The notes: generated from the sequence alone by a model not told the origin. A stretch of 64,000 bases of DNA from Qipengyuania intermedia (GCF_019711615.1 NZ_JAIGNS010000001.1:372001-436000); one strand, 5' to 3'. Shown: positions 1-9,742, counted from the stretch's first letter. Numbers and translations: made by a program.

Positions 1-950
1 TTCTCCGCGAGGCTGTTGTCGTCGAGGTCGATTTCGCCGTTATCGTCCATCACCACGTTTTCGAGGACGGTGCCCTCCATGCGTGTGGTGGCGTAGATTT
101 CGGGTTCCGCTTCGGGGTTGAGGCGGATCATCTTGGCGTAGCAGCCGCCTTCGAAGTTGAAGACCGCCGTGTCCGACCAGCCATGTTCGTCATCGCCGAT
201 CAGCGTGCGGCTGGCATCGGCCGAAAGCGTGGTCTTGCCGGTACCGGACAGGCCGAAGAACACCGCGCTCTTGCCGTCGGGGCCGATGTTGGCCGAGCAG
301 TGCATCGGCATCACGCCCTTGGGCGGCAGCAGGTAGTTGAGGATGCCGAAGACGCTCTTCTTCATTTCGCCGGCATATTTGGTGCCGCCGATGAGGATCA
401 GCTTTTCTTCCAGGTTGACCGCGATCACCGTCTCGCTGCGGCAGCCATGACGCTCCGGATCGGCCTTGAAGGTCGGCAGGTCGATGATCGTGTATTCGGG
501 GACGAAACCGTCGAGTTCGGCTTCGGTCGGGCGCACCAGCAGCGTGCGGATGAACTGGTTATGCCAGGCAAGTTCGTTGATGACGCGCACGTTGACGCGG
601 TATTCCGGCTGCGAACCGCCGAACAAATCGGCCACGAACAGCTCTTCCTTATCGGCCAGCGCCGCCATGAAATCCTGTTTCAGGGCAGCGAAATGTTCCG
701 GCTTCATCGATGCGTTGTTGTCCCACCAGACCGTGTCTTCGGTTTCGGCGTTGCGGACGATGAACTTGTCCTTCGCGCTGCGGCCGGTGTGCTTTCCGGT
801 CTGGACGACCAGCGGGCCATGCTTTGCGCGGCGGCCTTCGCCCCGTTCGAGCGCGGCTGCGGTCAGTTCTTCGGAGGTGAGATTGGGATGGATCGTCGCA
901 TCGATCTCGAAGCCCTGCGAGGCAAGCGAGGTGGAAAGCGGAAAGGTCAC
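1..950 (-). CDS. pckA: Phosphoenolpyruvate carboxykinase (ATP), C-terminus outside the window
   Basis: Catalyses oxaloacetate + ATP to phosphoenolpyruvate + CO2, the entry step of gluconeogenesis, in the cytosol. The reverse strand reads a PEPCK N-terminal part with the [10 protein letters not shown] region, the P-loop GLSGTGKTT followed by the LIGDDEHG segment, and a late TVLENVV motif running off the window edge. About 316 of the usual ~530 residues are present, so the gene is cut by the window and is not broken. The GTG start at 950 follows a good GGAGA Shine-Dalgarno sequence. It is divergent from chvI, with about 180 bases between them. In Agrobacterium pckA expression depends on ChvG-ChvI, so control by the neighbouring two-component system is a reasonable inference here. 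Confidence 0.97.
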   Translation of the reverse strand, partial: MTFPLSTSLASQGFEIDATIHPNLTSEELTAAALERGEGRRAKHGPLVVQTGKHTGRSAKDKFIVRNAETEDTVWWDNNASMKPEHFAALKQDFMAALADKEELFVADLFGGSQPEYRVNVRVINELAWHNQFIRTLLVRPTEAELDGFVPEYTIIDLPTFKADPERHGCRSETVIAVNLEEKLILIGGTKYAGEMKKSVFGILNYLLPPKGVMPMHCSANIGPDGKSAVFFGLSGTGKTTLSADASRTLIGDDEHGWSDTAVFNFEGGCYAKMIRLNPEAEPEIYATTRMEGTVLENVVMDDNGEIDLDDNSLAE

Positions 951-994
951 TGAAATCTCCAGCGCTGGTGAGCGGAATGTGTCCGGGAATCGCT

Positions 995-1012
995 GGCGCA
1001 TACGAATGCGCC
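995..1012. promoter_or_regulatory. Inverted repeat between pckA and chvI
   Basis: GGCGCAT and ATGCGCC are perfect 7-base arms around a 4-base centre (ACGA), about 45 bases upstream of the pckA start in the divergent pckA/chvI spacer. The position suits an operator, but no matching known site was recognised and the assignment is tentative. Confidence 0.35.
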
Positions 1013-1133
1013 GCCCTTACCGATCCTTTAGTCCCGCCCCGCCGCAACGTCAAACGACCATCAGCCGGGAATACCCAGAACGTGTGCGGCGTGCGTTGTC
1101 TTGCGCAAGGAAAAGCGTTACCCGACACAAACC

Positions 1134-1898
1134 ATGGAAAACCAAGGCGAACAGGCCACCGCCCCGCAGGGCGCCACACCGCAGGCGGACGACCGCACGA
1201 CCATTGCGCTGGTCGATGACGACCGCAACATCCTGACAACAGTTTCTATCGCGCTGCAGGCAGAAGGTTTTGCCACGCGCGTCTATTCCGACGGGGAGGC
1301 CGCGCTGACGGCGCTGCTCGACAATCCGCCGGATCTCGCGATTTTCGACATCAAGATGCCGAAGATGGACGGCATGGAACTGCTGCGCCGGCTGCGCGAA
1401 AATTCCGCCCTTCCCGTCATTTTCCTGACCAGCAAGGACGACGAGCAGGACGAGGAAGCAGGGCTACAGATGGGTGCGGATGATTACATCGCCAAACCCT
1501 TCTCGCTCCGCCTGCTGCTGGCGCGCATCCGCGCGATCCTGCGGCGCTCGGACGCGCGGCGCCCCCTGCCGCTGGAAGTCGGGGAAAAAGCCGCCGAGAT
1601 CATCGAGCGTGGCCGCCTGCGCATGGACCCCGCCCGCCATCACGTCACGTGGGACGGCAAGCCGGTGTCGCTGACCGTAACGGAATTCCTCCTGCTGGAA
1701 GCACTCGCGCTGCATCCGGGCGTCATCAAGAGTCGCAACCAGCTGATGGATGCCGCTTACCCCGACGACACCTATGTCGATGATCGGACGGTCGACAGCC
1801 ATATCAAACGCATGCGGCGCAAGTTCCGCAGCGTGGACAATGACTTCTCCTCGATCGAAACGCTTTACGGCGCCGGCTACAGCTTCAGCGATGGCTGA
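1134..1898 (+). CDS. chvI: Two-component response regulator, ChvI type (OmpR family)
   Basis: DNA-binding response regulator of 254 residues. A receiver domain (about residues 20-140) carries the VDDD acidic pocket, phosphorylatable Asp72 in the DIKMPKMDG segment, the TSK switch region and a late KPF lysine. A winged-helix output domain of the OmpR/PhoB type follows (about 160-254). The ATG at 1134 is chosen. A TTG at 1101 would add eleven residues. The stop overlaps the start of the sensor kinase by eight bases, so the pair is translationally coupled. With the next genes hprK and rapZ this is the arrangement known for ChvI/ExoR-pathway regulators in alphaproteobacteria. Confidence 0.93.
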   Translation: MENQGEQATAPQGATPQADDRTTIALVDDDRNILTTVSIALQAEGFATRVYSDGEAALTALLDNPPDLAIFDIKMPKMDGMELLRRLRENSALPVIFLTSKDDEQDEEAGLQMGADDYIAKPFSLRLLLARIRAILRRSDARRPLPLEVGEKAAEIIERGRLRMDPARHHVTWDGKPVSLTVTEFLLLEALALHPGVIKSRNQLMDAAYPDDTYVDDRTVDSHIKRMRRKFRSVDNDFSSIETLYGAGYSFSDG

Positions 1899-3456
1899 GA
1901 AAGGCAGCGTCCTCCAGGGCGATCCGCGGCTTGAGAAATTGCGTTGGTCGCGCCGCCTTTCGCTCACCAGCCGCATCCTGTTCGTGAACGTCCTGCCGCT
2001 GGTGCTCCTTGGCGGCGGCGTCCTCTATCTCGACAGCTATCGCAAGCAATTGCTGGACGAGCGCTTCAAGCTCGCCCTGGTCGAAGCGCAGATCACGGCA
2101 GAGGCGCTGGCAGGCGCCACGGTCCAGCGCCAGGAAGCTCTGCTCATCCAGATCGGCAAGGAACAGCGCCTGCGCCTCAGGGTCTACGGGCCCGCGGGCG
2201 AACTGGAATCGGACAGCTTCGCGCTCGCCCCGCCCAGCTTCGACCTGCCCGAACCGGCAGAGGTCGACCAGCGCGACATCGCCTACCGGATGGACCGCTG
2301 GTTCGACCGCATCGTGGGCGCACCTGCCCTGCCCGATTACGTCGAACCAGAAAGCGACGAAGCTTCCGCCTGGCCCGAACTGGTCCGCGCCCGCGAGGAG
2401 AGCCTGACACAGATCGTCCTGCGCGACGCGCCCGACGGCACCCACGTAATCAATGCCGCCGCGCCCGTCGGGCTGGATGGCGACACCTTGCTGCTGACCC
2501 GCAACCCGGTCGACATTACCGAAAGCGTGCGTTCGGCCCGTACCACGGTCGCACTGATCGTGCTGCTGTTCCTGCTGGTTTCGACCCTGCTGTCCTTCTT
2601 CCTTGCGCAGACGATCGTGCGTCCCTTGCGCGAACTCGTGCAGGCCGCAGTGCGCGTGCGCCAGGGTCGCGAGCGTGCGGTCGAAGTGCCCCGCCTGCCC
2701 CAGCGCCGCGACGAGATCGGCATGCTCGCCCGCTCCATTTCGGACATGACATCCGCCCTCAGGCACCGGATCGATGCGGTGGAAAGCTTCGCTGCCGATG
2801 TGGCGCATGAGATCAAGAACCCGCTGGCGAGCCTGCGCAGCGCGACCGAAAGCCTCGCCAGGGTCGACGACCCCGAATTGCGCGCCCAGTTACTGGACAT
2901 CGCGACACACGACGTGCGCCGGATCGACCGGCTCGTCACCGAGATTTCCGACGCCAGCCGCATCGACGCGGAATTGTCGCGCGCCGAATTCGAACGCGTC
3001 GATCTCGATACGCTCGTGCGCAATATCGTCGCCAGCCGCGAGGAGCGCGGGGAGAACGAGGGCCGCAAGGTCGAGATCCACGCCGGCCACGGCCCCTATG
3101 CCATCATGGGCGTCGCCATGCGGCTCGAACGGGTGATCGACAATCTGCTCGACAATGCGGTGTCGTTTTCGCCCGAAGATGCCCCGATCACGGTCAGCCT
3201 TTCCCGCCGCGACGGGATCGTCGATCTTGCCGTGGAGGACTGCGGCCCCGGCATCCCCGAAGCCAAGCGCGAGAAAGTCTTCCACCGCTTCCATTCCGAC
3301 CGCCCGGAAGGCGAGGATTTCGGCAACCACTCCGGTCTCGGCCTTGCCATCGCGCGCACCATTGCCGAAGCGCATGACGGCACGCTGCACGCAGAAATGC
3401 GGCCCGGCGGCGTCGAAGGCGCCTGCCTCGTGCTCAGCCTGCCCGCCGCACGGTGA
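1891..3456 (+). CDS. chvG: Sensor histidine kinase, ChvG type
   Basis: Membrane sensor kinase of 521 residues, partner of the upstream ChvI-type regulator. Two membrane segments (about residues 27-47 and 219-239) bracket a periplasmic sensor region. A HAMP linker follows, then a HisKA domain with phospho-acceptor His306 in [12 protein letters not shown], and an HATPase domain with the N-box [11 protein letters not shown] near residue 417 and the DCGPGIP G-box near 449. The ATG lies inside the end of chvI (8-base overlap) and the stop overlaps the GTG of hprK. ChvG-type kinases sense envelope or acid conditions in rhizobia; the signal here is unknown. Confidence 0.93.
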   Translation: MAEKGSVLQGDPRLEKLRWSRRLSLTSRILFVNVLPLVLLGGGVLYLDSYRKQLLDERFKLALVEAQITAEALAGATVQRQEALLIQIGKEQRLRLRVYGPAGELESDSFALAPPSFDLPEPAEVDQRDIAYRMDRWFDRIVGAPALPDYVEPESDEASAWPELVRAREESLTQIVLRDAPDGTHVINAAAPVGLDGDTLLLTRNPVDITESVRSARTTVALIVLLFLLVSTLLSFFLAQTIVRPLRELVQAAVRVRQGRERAVEVPRLPQRRDEIGMLARSISDMTSALRHRIDAVESFAADVAHEIKNPLASLRSATESLARVDDPELRAQLLDIATHDVRRIDRLVTEISDASRIDAELSRAEFERVDLDTLVRNIVASREERGENEGRKVEIHAGHGPYAIMGVAMRLERVIDNLLDNAVSFSPEDAPITVSLSRRDGIVDLAVEDCGPGIPEAKREKVFHRFHSDRPEGEDFGNHSGLGLAIARTIAEAHDGTLHAEMRPGGVEGACLVLSLPAAR

Positions 3457-3911
3457 GCGAAACGCTGTTCAATGTGAGCTGTGTGGCCCTAGGCGGTCGC
3501 GCAATCCTGATCGGCGGAGCGCCGGGCAGCGGGAAAACGTCGCTGGCGCTTGCTCTTATCGATCGCGGGGCACAGCTGATAGGCGACGACGGCGTAACGA
3601 TGCGCGTTACGGACGGTAGAGTGATTGCCAGCCCTCCTTCGCAAACCGTCGGGAAGATCGAGATCCGCAACGTGGGCATCGTCGACCTGCCCGCTACCAG
3701 CGCCCCGCTCGCCCTGGTACTGGAACTGAAAGAAGACGCGCCGCGCTATCCGCTCGAAGAGAAACATCGCGAGATCCTTGGCGTGCCGGTCCCGCTCATC
3801 GAATTCCGGCCGGGAGACGCCATCCAGGCCCTGCGCGCGCAATACGCGTTGGATAAACACGGGCTGAGGGTTCCATCCCTGTCTCCAGCCGGTGCTAAGA
3901 AGGCGCCATGA
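3453..3911 (+). CDS. hprK: HPr kinase/phosphorylase, short alphaproteobacterial form
   Basis: Phosphorylates and dephosphorylates the regulatory serine of HPr. At 152 residues it is only the catalytic domain; Firmicute HprK is about 310 residues with an extra N-terminal domain. Visible motifs are the P-loop GGAPGSGKTS (residues 21-30), the LIGDD acidic pair (about 42-46), and the HprK signature region KIEIRNVGIVDLP, where the usual glycine after Arg is Asn. The GTG start overlaps the chvG stop in a GTGA junction and the stop overlaps rapZ in an ATGA junction. The HPr two genes downstream keeps the target serine (Ser50), so the pair is probably functional. Confidence 0.92.
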   Translation: MSETLFNVSCVALGGRAILIGGAPGSGKTSLALALIDRGAQLIGDDGVTMRVTDGRVIASPPSQTVGKIEIRNVGIVDLPATSAPLALVLELKEDAPRYPLEEKHREILGVPVPLIEFRPGDAIQALRAQYALDKHGLRVPSLSPAGAKKAP

Positions 3912-4804
3912 GCGGCGACTCGCACAAGCAACGCGTACTCCTTGTCACCGGCCTTTCCGGTGCGGGGAAGAGTACCGCCTTGCAGGTCCTCGAAGACCTG
4001 GGTTGGGAAGCGATCGACAACTTCCCCATCCGTCTCCTGTCCGGCCTTGTGGGGACCGAGAGCGATCATCCCTCACCGATCGCCATCGGCTTCGATTCGC
4101 GGACCCGCGGCTTCGTGCCGTCCGAAACCATCGAACAGTGCCGGGCGCTGTCGCAGCGCGAAGACATCGAGCTGATGACCCTGTTCATCGACTGCTCCAC
4201 TGCCGAACTGGAGCGGCGTTACAACGAGACCCGGCGTCCCCATCCCATGGCGCGCGGGCGGCCTGTCGCCGGCGGCATCGCTGCCGAGCGCGAGCTGCTG
4301 GAACCGCTCAGGCGCTGGGCCGACAGCGTGATCGACACGACCGGCTTTTCGACCAACCAGTTGCAGCAGCTGGTGCGCGAACGCTTCGCCGACAGCGAGG
4401 CGCGCGACATGACGGTCACCGTGTCGAGCTTCGGTTTCGCGCGCGGCATGCCCCCGCTCGCCGACCTCGTTTTCGACATGCGTTTCCTCGACAATCCACA
4501 CTGGATCGAGGGCTTGCGCGAACAGACCGGGCTGGACGAAGACGTCGCGGCGCATATCTCTTCCGACCCGGCCTTCGGACCGTCTTTTGCGCGTATTTCA
4601 GACACTTTGCGCGAATTGCTGCCGCGCTATGCGGCGCAGGGGCGCAGCTACCTCAATATCGCCTTCGGGTGCACCGGCGGGCGCCACCGCTCGGTCTATA
4701 GCGCCGAACGCGCAGCCGAGGTCTTGCGCGAGGAAGGATTTTCGCCCACGGTCATTCACCGAAATCTGGGAAGCCGCCCCGCCGATCCGCTCGAGCGCCG
4801 CTGA
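3908..4804 (+). CDS. rapZ: RapZ-family nucleotide-binding protein (RNase adapter)
   Basis: P-loop protein of 298 residues, formerly YvcJ/YhbJ. It has GLSGAGKST near residues 15-23, the long central region with the RRPHPMA segment, and a C-terminal IAFGCTGGRHRSV motif typical of RapZ. In E. coli RapZ delivers the small RNA GlmZ to RNase E and so controls glucosamine-6-phosphate synthesis; in alphaproteobacteria the RNA target is not established. Its place between hprK and the EIIA/HPr genes matches the conserved alphaproteobacterial cluster, so a link to phosphotransfer signalling is likely. It starts inside the hprK stop. Confidence 0.95.
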   Translation: MSGDSHKQRVLLVTGLSGAGKSTALQVLEDLGWEAIDNFPIRLLSGLVGTESDHPSPIAIGFDSRTRGFVPSETIEQCRALSQREDIELMTLFIDCSTAELERRYNETRRPHPMARGRPVAGGIAAERELLEPLRRWADSVIDTTGFSTNQLQQLVRERFADSEARDMTVTVSSFGFARGMPPLADLVFDMRFLDNPHWIEGLREQTGLDEDVAAHISSDPAFGPSFARISDTLRELLPRYAAQGRSYLNIAFGCTGGRHRSVYSAERAAEVLREEGFSPTVIHRNLGSRPADPLERR

Positions 4805-4873
4805 TTCCCTCGCCGCACAATGGTCGACAGACAAAGCTAACACCTTCGGAAAGCACAGCACGGCTCACTTCCC

Positions 4874-5299
4874 ATGATCGGAATGATTCTCGTTACCCAC
4901 GGCAAACTGGCCGAGCATTTTATCGATGCGATGGAACATGTCGTTGGCCGGCAGGAAGGTGTCGCCACCATCTGCATCGGTCCGAACGACGATATGGAAC
5001 GCAGGCGGAAGGACATCGCCGACGCGATCGAGAAGGTCGATGAAGGCGATGGCGCGATCATCCTGACCGACCTGTTCGGCGGCACTCCGTCCAACCTCGC
5101 GATCTCGCTGCTCGATACCGGCAGGATCGAAGTCATTGCCGGGATCAACCTGCCGATGCTGATCCGCCTTGCCGGAGCCCGCAAGTCGATGAACGTCGTC
5201 GATGCGGTCAACGCCGCGCAGACCGCGGGCCGCAATTACATCACCGTGGCCAGCGAATTCCTCGGGCAGGAAATCGACAGCGAACGGAAGGCAAGTTGA
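4874..5299 (+). CDS. PTS EIIA component, mannose family
   Basis: Small cytosolic phosphocarrier of 141 residues. His9 in the ILVTHGKLAEH segment is the expected phosphorylation site, and DLFGGTPSNLA is the conserved mannose-family EIIA motif. No EIIB, EIIC or EIID is in view, so it probably acts in regulation and not in sugar uptake, as inferred for similar clusters in other alphaproteobacteria. It has no clear Shine-Dalgarno sequence and follows a 69-base gap after rapZ. Its stop overlaps the TTG start of HPr. Confidence 0.94.
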   Translation: MIGMILVTHGKLAEHFIDAMEHVVGRQEGVATICIGPNDDMERRRKDIADAIEKVDEGDGAIILTDLFGGTPSNLAISLLDTGRIEVIAGINLPMLIRLAGARKSMNVVDAVNAAQTAGRNYITVASEFLGQEIDSERKAS

Positions 5300-5574
5300 G
5301 CGAACTTCGCAAGACCCTCACCGTCGTCAACCAGCGCGGCCTGCATGCACGCGCCAGCGCCAAATTCGTCGGCGCGGTCGCGGAAGTGCCCGAAGGCTGT
5401 TCGGTGCGCGTCGCCAAGGGCGGCAACGAAGCAGCCGGCGGCAGCATCCTCGGCCTGATGATGCTCGGCGCGGCCAAGGGCGACACGATCGAACTTATCG
5501 TTGCGGGAAACGGTGCCGACGCTGTCATGGCCGACCTGTCAGCCATGATCGAGGACGGTTTCGGAGAACCCTGA
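5296..5574 (+). CDS. ptsH: Phosphocarrier protein HPr
   Basis: HPr of 92 residues. The active-site segment is NQRGLHARAS with His17, equivalent to His15 of the standard protein. Ser50 in the GGSILGLMML segment corresponds to Ser46, the HprK target. The start is a TTG whose last two bases open the TGA stop of the EIIA gene, preceded by GGAAGG. A TTG start coupled to the upstream stop suggests expression tied to EIIA translation. Enzyme I (ptsP) is not in the window. Confidence 0.95.
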   Translation: MSELRKTLTVVNQRGLHARASAKFVGAVAEVPEGCSVRVAKGGNEAAGGSILGLMMLGAAKGDTIELIVAGNGADAVMADLSAMIEDGFGEP

Positions 5575-5575
5575 C

Positions 5576-6406
5576 ATGATGGGCGAGCGCAGCGACGCGC
5601 GCCGGATCATCACCGGCTTTTCCAATCCCACGGTCAAGGCGCTGCGGGCCTTGCGCGAAAAGAAGCACCGCAAGGCAGCCGGCAAGTTCCTGGCCGAGGG
5701 CCTCCGCCTGCTCACCGATGCGCGCGAGAGTGGTCACGTCCCCGAGACGCTGGTCCTGTCCGACAAGCGCGACCCGCATCCGCTGCTGTCAGAACTGGAA
5801 CGTGCGGTAGAGGCATCGGGAGGCGAGATCATCGAAACCTCGCCCGATATCCTCGTCAAGATAACGGGGAAGGATAACCCGCAGGCGGTCGCGGGCGTCT
5901 TTGCCGAGTTCGACACCTCGCTTGCCGCACTCGACCGCACTTGCGCCGATATCTGGCTCGTGGCGCAGGCGCTGCGCGATCCGGGAAATCTTGGCACCAT
6001 GCTCCGTACTGCCGATGCCATAGGCGCAGGGGGCGTGATCCTCATCGACGACTGTGCCGACCCCTTCGGCGTGGAGACGGTGCGAGCCAGCATGGGCGCG
6101 ATCTTCACGCGCCGCGTTGCGCGAGCCGAATGGGCCGATTTCGAACAATGGCTGCGTGCTGGCGAAGGCCAGCTGGTCGCCGCCTCGCTGCGCGATGCAC
6201 AGCCCTATCGCTCCGCCCCCTATGCCGCGCCCTGCTTCGTCATGGTCGGCAACGAGAGCCGGGGCCTGCCCGAGGAATACGAGATGGCCTGCGACCTTCG
6301 CGTGACCATGCCGATGAAAGGCCGCGCCGACAGCCTCAACGCAGCCGTCGCAGCCGCAGTGCTCGGCTACGAGGTGCTGGCCGCACTCGACAGCGGAAGC
6401 GCTTGA
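5576..6406 (+). CDS. TrmH-family RNA methyltransferase (SpoU type)
   Basis: A SAM-dependent 2'-O-ribose methyltransferase of 276 residues acting on tRNA or rRNA. The N-terminal substrate-binding part (about 10-110) is followed by a SPOUT knot domain with RDPGNLGTMLRTADAIGA, a VGNESRGLPEEY motif and the late MKGRADSLNAAVAAAVLGYE motif. It starts one base after the HPr stop, so it may be the last gene of the phosphotransfer run, although nothing in the protein links it functionally. The exact RNA target cannot be read from the sequence. Confidence 0.9.
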   Translation: MMGERSDARRIITGFSNPTVKALRALREKKHRKAAGKFLAEGLRLLTDARESGHVPETLVLSDKRDPHPLLSELERAVEASGGEIIETSPDILVKITGKDNPQAVAGVFAEFDTSLAALDRTCADIWLVAQALRDPGNLGTMLRTADAIGAGGVILIDDCADPFGVETVRASMGAIFTRRVARAEWADFEQWLRAGEGQLVAASLRDAQPYRSAPYAAPCFVMVGNESRGLPEEYEMACDLRVTMPMKGRADSLNAAVAAAVLGYEVLAALDSGSA

Positions 6407-6452
6407 TCCCGCGTCCGAATTGCTGCCTAAACGCGGCAAGGGAGAGGACGGG

Positions 6453-8204
6453 ATGATGAAAAGCTTGAGGTTGGCCGGATTAGCTGGAGCCTTGCTCCTG
6501 TCAGCCTGCGTCACTGGCCCCGTCGCAGTGGCAGAAACCGATCCGGCCGATCTGATCCTTACCAACGCGCGGGTCTACACGCTCGCCTGGGGCGACCCCG
6601 ACCGGGAGGGCAATCCTGCCGCCGACGCGCCTTTCGATGGCTCGAACTGGCGTCCCGATGCCGAAGCGGTCGCGATCAACGATGGCGCAATCGTGTTTGC
6701 CGGAAGCGCGCAGGACGCTCTTGCGTGGCAGGGTGCCGAAACGCGTATAGTCGATCTTCACGGCGCGACCGTCCTGCCGGGTCTTGTCGACACCCATACC
6801 CATGTGGTCGAATTCGGCGCGAAGCTCGACGCCGTGGATCTCACCGATGTCGCGACCGAAGCCGAAGCCGTCGCACTGGTTGCCGAGCGGGCCAAGACGC
6901 TGCCTGCCGGAGAATGGATTATCGGCGCAGGCTGGGACGAAGGCGCCTGGGCCAATGCCTATCCCGACAAGGCTTTGCTCAGCGCGGCCGTGCCCGATCA
7001 TCCCGTCGTCATGCGCAGCCTGCATGGCTTCGGGCTGTGGGCGAACCAGGCGGCTCTCGATGCGGGAGGGATCACGGCGCAGAGCGCAGTGCCGGATGGC
7101 GGTGAGATGCGGCTCGGCGACGATGGTGCGCCCAGCGGCCTTTTCCTCAACCGTGCGACGACCATGCTGGACGGGGCGATCCCCACAGCGTCGCTCGAAA
7201 CCCGCATGCGGCAGACGCGCAAGGGCCTGATGCAGATGGCGCGCGACGGCTATGTCACGATCCATGAAGCAGGCGCTGATACTCACGCGATGGAGACCTT
7301 CGCCGCGCTGGAGGCGAACGACAATCTGCCGATCCGCGTCTACGCAATGCTCTCGCTGCGAGACGAGCCGCTGATGCGCCGCTGGATCGCGAGGGGACCG
7401 GACAGCGACACCGGTTCCATGCTCGTGACGCGGTCAGTGAAGGCCTATTACGACGGGGCGCTGGGCTCGCGAGGGGCGCGCCTGCTGGAAGATTACGCGG
7501 ACCGTCCCGGCCATCGGGGCGTCAGCGGGAGCGGCTACGGCTTCGATCGCGAATTGAACGAAGCGGCGATGAAAGCGGGCTTCCAGACCGGCATCCACGC
7601 CATCGGTGACGCGGGCAACCGCGAGGCGCTGGACATTCTCGAAAGCGTCTTTGCGGAAGCACCCGCTGCACGGGCCAACCGGCACCGTATCGAACACGCA
7701 CAGGTGATCGCCCCCGAAGACATGGACCGCTTTGCCGAACTTGGTGTCATCGCGTCGATGGAACCGCCCCACGCGGTAGAGGACAAGACCTGGGCCGAAG
7801 ACAGGCTCGGGTCGGAGCGTATTCGCGGCGCCTATGCCTGGCGCACCTTGCTGCGAAACGGCGCACGCATGACCTTCAACGCCGACAATCCGGGCAGCGA
7901 TCACAGCATTTTCTACGGTCTCCACGCTGCCATGACGCGGCGCGACAAGGACCTGCAGCCCGACGGCGGATGGTATCCCGAAGAGGCGGTGACCATTGAG
8001 GAAGCCATCCGCGCCTACACCTCGTGGTCGGCCTATGCGGGCTTCCGCGAGGACGAGACGGGCATGATCGCGCCGGGCCGTTGGGCCGATCTGACAGTCA
8101 TGGACATCGACCCCTTCACCCTCGCCCGGAGCGATCCTGCGGGGCTGCTGGACGGAAAGATCGTGATGACCATCGTCGATGGCCGGATCGTCTACGAGCG
8201 ATAG
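6453..8204 (+). CDS. Amidohydrolase (YtcJ-like) with lipoprotein signal
   Basis: Metal-dependent hydrolase of 583 residues in the amidohydrolase-3 group. The N-terminus is a short hydrophobic signal ending in a lipobox LLLSAC, which predicts a lipid-anchored envelope protein. The metal-binding DTHTH motif is at residues 113-117; later come AIGDAGNREALD, HRIEHAQ and NADNPGSDHS. The start at 6453 is preferred because of the GGGAGAGGA Shine-Dalgarno sequence; an upstream TTG would destroy the signal peptide. The substrate is unknown. It converges on rmuC with three bases between the stops. Confidence 0.87.
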   Translation: MMKSLRLAGLAGALLLSACVTGPVAVAETDPADLILTNARVYTLAWGDPDREGNPAADAPFDGSNWRPDAEAVAINDGAIVFAGSAQDALAWQGAETRIVDLHGATVLPGLVDTHTHVVEFGAKLDAVDLTDVATEAEAVALVAERAKTLPAGEWIIGAGWDEGAWANAYPDKALLSAAVPDHPVVMRSLHGFGLWANQAALDAGGITAQSAVPDGGEMRLGDDGAPSGLFLNRATTMLDGAIPTASLETRMRQTRKGLMQMARDGYVTIHEAGADTHAMETFAALEANDNLPIRVYAMLSLRDEPLMRRWIARGPDSDTGSMLVTRSVKAYYDGALGSRGARLLEDYADRPGHRGVSGSGYGFDRELNEAAMKAGFQTGIHAIGDAGNREALDILESVFAEAPAARANRHRIEHAQVIAPEDMDRFAELGVIASMEPPHAVEDKTWAEDRLGSERIRGAYAWRTLLRNGARMTFNADNPGSDHSIFYGLHAAMTRRDKDLQPDGGWYPEEAVTIEEAIRAYTSWSAYAGFREDETGMIAPGRWADLTVMDIDPFTLARSDPAGLLDGKIVMTIVDGRIVYER

Positions 8205-8207
8205 CGC

Positions 8208-9689
8208 CTATTCCGCCGCTTCGCGGCCGTCCTCGATCTGCGCGGCGTCTTCCGTGTCTGGAAAGTTAGCAAGCATGCGGGGGGTATGACCAATCGGAAG
8301 TGCCTCACTCAGATCCTTTGCACTTGTATCAACATTGAGCTCCTCGAACCGCTCTCCGGTGCGACGCAGGTTAGTGTCGAAACTTCCGATTAGTTTGTCG
8401 AAGTGTTGGTTTGTAGAACTGAGGCTCTTTCTCATCGCGGCCAAGTGCCCGGCAACGACCCCAAGCCTGTCGTAAAGCTCTTTGCCGAGTTGAGCTATCT
8501 CTTTGGCATCCGCCTGTACCCCAGCCTGGCGCCAAACTGTCGAAACGGTCAGAGCAATAGACATGAAATTGAGGGGGCTAGAAAGGACGATCTGCCGTTT
8601 CAGAGCGTAATCTAGAAGACCGTTGTCCTGAGTGAGGGCAGCATAAAGTACGTGCTCCCCGGGAATGAACATGACCACGAAGTCGGCAGATCCTTCGACA
8701 TGATCTTGATATCTTTTGGCCGACAGTTCGTCGATGTGTCCTCGTAGCTCGCGCGCGTGAGTTTTCAGCAGCGCTTGTCGCTCCTCGTCACTCTCAGCTT
8801 CGTTGGCTGCGCGATAAGTGTTGAAGACATTCTTGACGTCGACAACCAAGCGGCGACCGCCCGGAATATTTATAACCGCATCTGGCCTTAGCAAGTTTCC
8901 GTTTTCGTCGCGCACAGTCGTCTGAAAATTGAAATCCGCCTTGTCATAAAGACCACAACTCTCGAGAAGATTTTCAAGCTGGAGCTCCCCCCAATCGCCT
9001 CGCGCTTTGGTTGCACCTTTCAGAGTTGTCGTGATCGCGTTTGCGCCCTCGATGACCCTGTTTTGCCCCTCACTTACTTGTCGGATCACCCCCTTGAGTT
9101 GCTCAAAATCACTCGAGCGGGTTTTTTCTAGTTCTTCGACCCTTTTGCGATAGCGCTCCAAGGTGTCGCCAACAGGCCCAACCTTCTTTTCAAGTTCGGC
9201 TAAACTCTCTTTGTTCAGCGATGCGAGATGAGACTGAGCACCTTCGAGAAATTTCGAGCGTGCGCCGTCGAGTAACTTCTCTCCTATCTCACCAAACTTC
9301 GCTTGAAGTTTATCCTCGGCTTCCTGAAGTCTTTGCATTTCACGAGCGAATTGCTTCTCTCGTTCTGCATAGCGCTCATTCAGGGCCTCCTCTCGAGCTT
9401 CCGCAGAACTCTCCAACGAAGCCAGCTTATTGGCCAGCTGCTCTCGTTGATGGCGCAAAGCCTCGAGCTCTTGTGCACGCTCATCGGACAATGCTGCTCT
9501 CTCCGAAACAGCGGCTAAGTCGCGCGTCATTTCCTTGATCTTATCTTCTGATGCGCGGGCTTCGCCATCGCGCTCCGCATAGCGCGCCTTCCATTCCGCC
9601 ACCGGGCGCGAGCCGAAAAACCAGCCGGCAAGCCCTCCGACAAGGAGGCCGCCGAACAATGCGATAAGTATGAAAATCATCGGGTCCAT
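8208..9689 (-). CDS. rmuC: RmuC-like DNA recombination protein with an AT-rich core
   Basis: A 493-residue RmuC family protein: N-terminal membrane anchor (about residues 5-23), a long coiled coil (about 25-190), then the nuclease-like RmuC domain (about 200-440) with the TKARGDWGELQLENLLE and VDVKNVFNTYR segments. RmuC limits inversions at short inverted repeats in E. coli. The composition is odd. Two sampled 60-base lines inside the gene are exactly 50% GC, whereas neighbouring genes sampled at about 60-70%. The first ~130 and last ~50 bases of the gene look like the host. This suggests replacement of the central part by recombination. The reading frame is intact. Confidence 0.9.
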   Translation of the reverse strand: MDPMIFILIALFGGLLVGGLAGWFFGSRPVAEWKARYAERDGEARASEDKIKEMTRDLAAVSERAALSDERAQELEALRHQREQLANKLASLESSAEAREEALNERYAEREKQFAREMQRLQEAEDKLQAKFGEIGEKLLDGARSKFLEGAQSHLASLNKESLAELEKKVGPVGDTLERYRKRVEELEKTRSSDFEQLKGVIRQVSEGQNRVIEGANAITTTLKGATKARGDWGELQLENLLESCGLYDKADFNFQTTVRDENGNLLRPDAVINIPGGRRLVVDVKNVFNTYRAANEAESDEERQALLKTHARELRGHIDELSAKRYQDHVEGSADFVVMFIPGEHVLYAALTQDNGLLDYALKRQIVLSSPLNFMSIALTVSTVWRQAGVQADAKEIAQLGKELYDRLGVVAGHLAAMRKSLSSTNQHFDKLIGSFDTNLRRTGERFEELNVDTSAKDLSEALPIGHTPRMLANFPDTEDAAQIEDGREAAE

Positions 9690-9742
9690 CCCGCGACATT
9701 AGGCGGAACGGAGAGAGAACGCCAGAGGGTGCGGAAAGCTAT

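Noticed and set aside
183-953. Forward open frame at the left edge
   Set aside because: Antisense of pckA, whose P-loop and other motifs read clearly on the reverse strand.
1081-1133. ChvI direct-repeat box upstream of chvI
   Set aside because: Only a single GTAAC-like word (as GTTAC at 1116) is present; the known boxes need repeats, so this is not enough.
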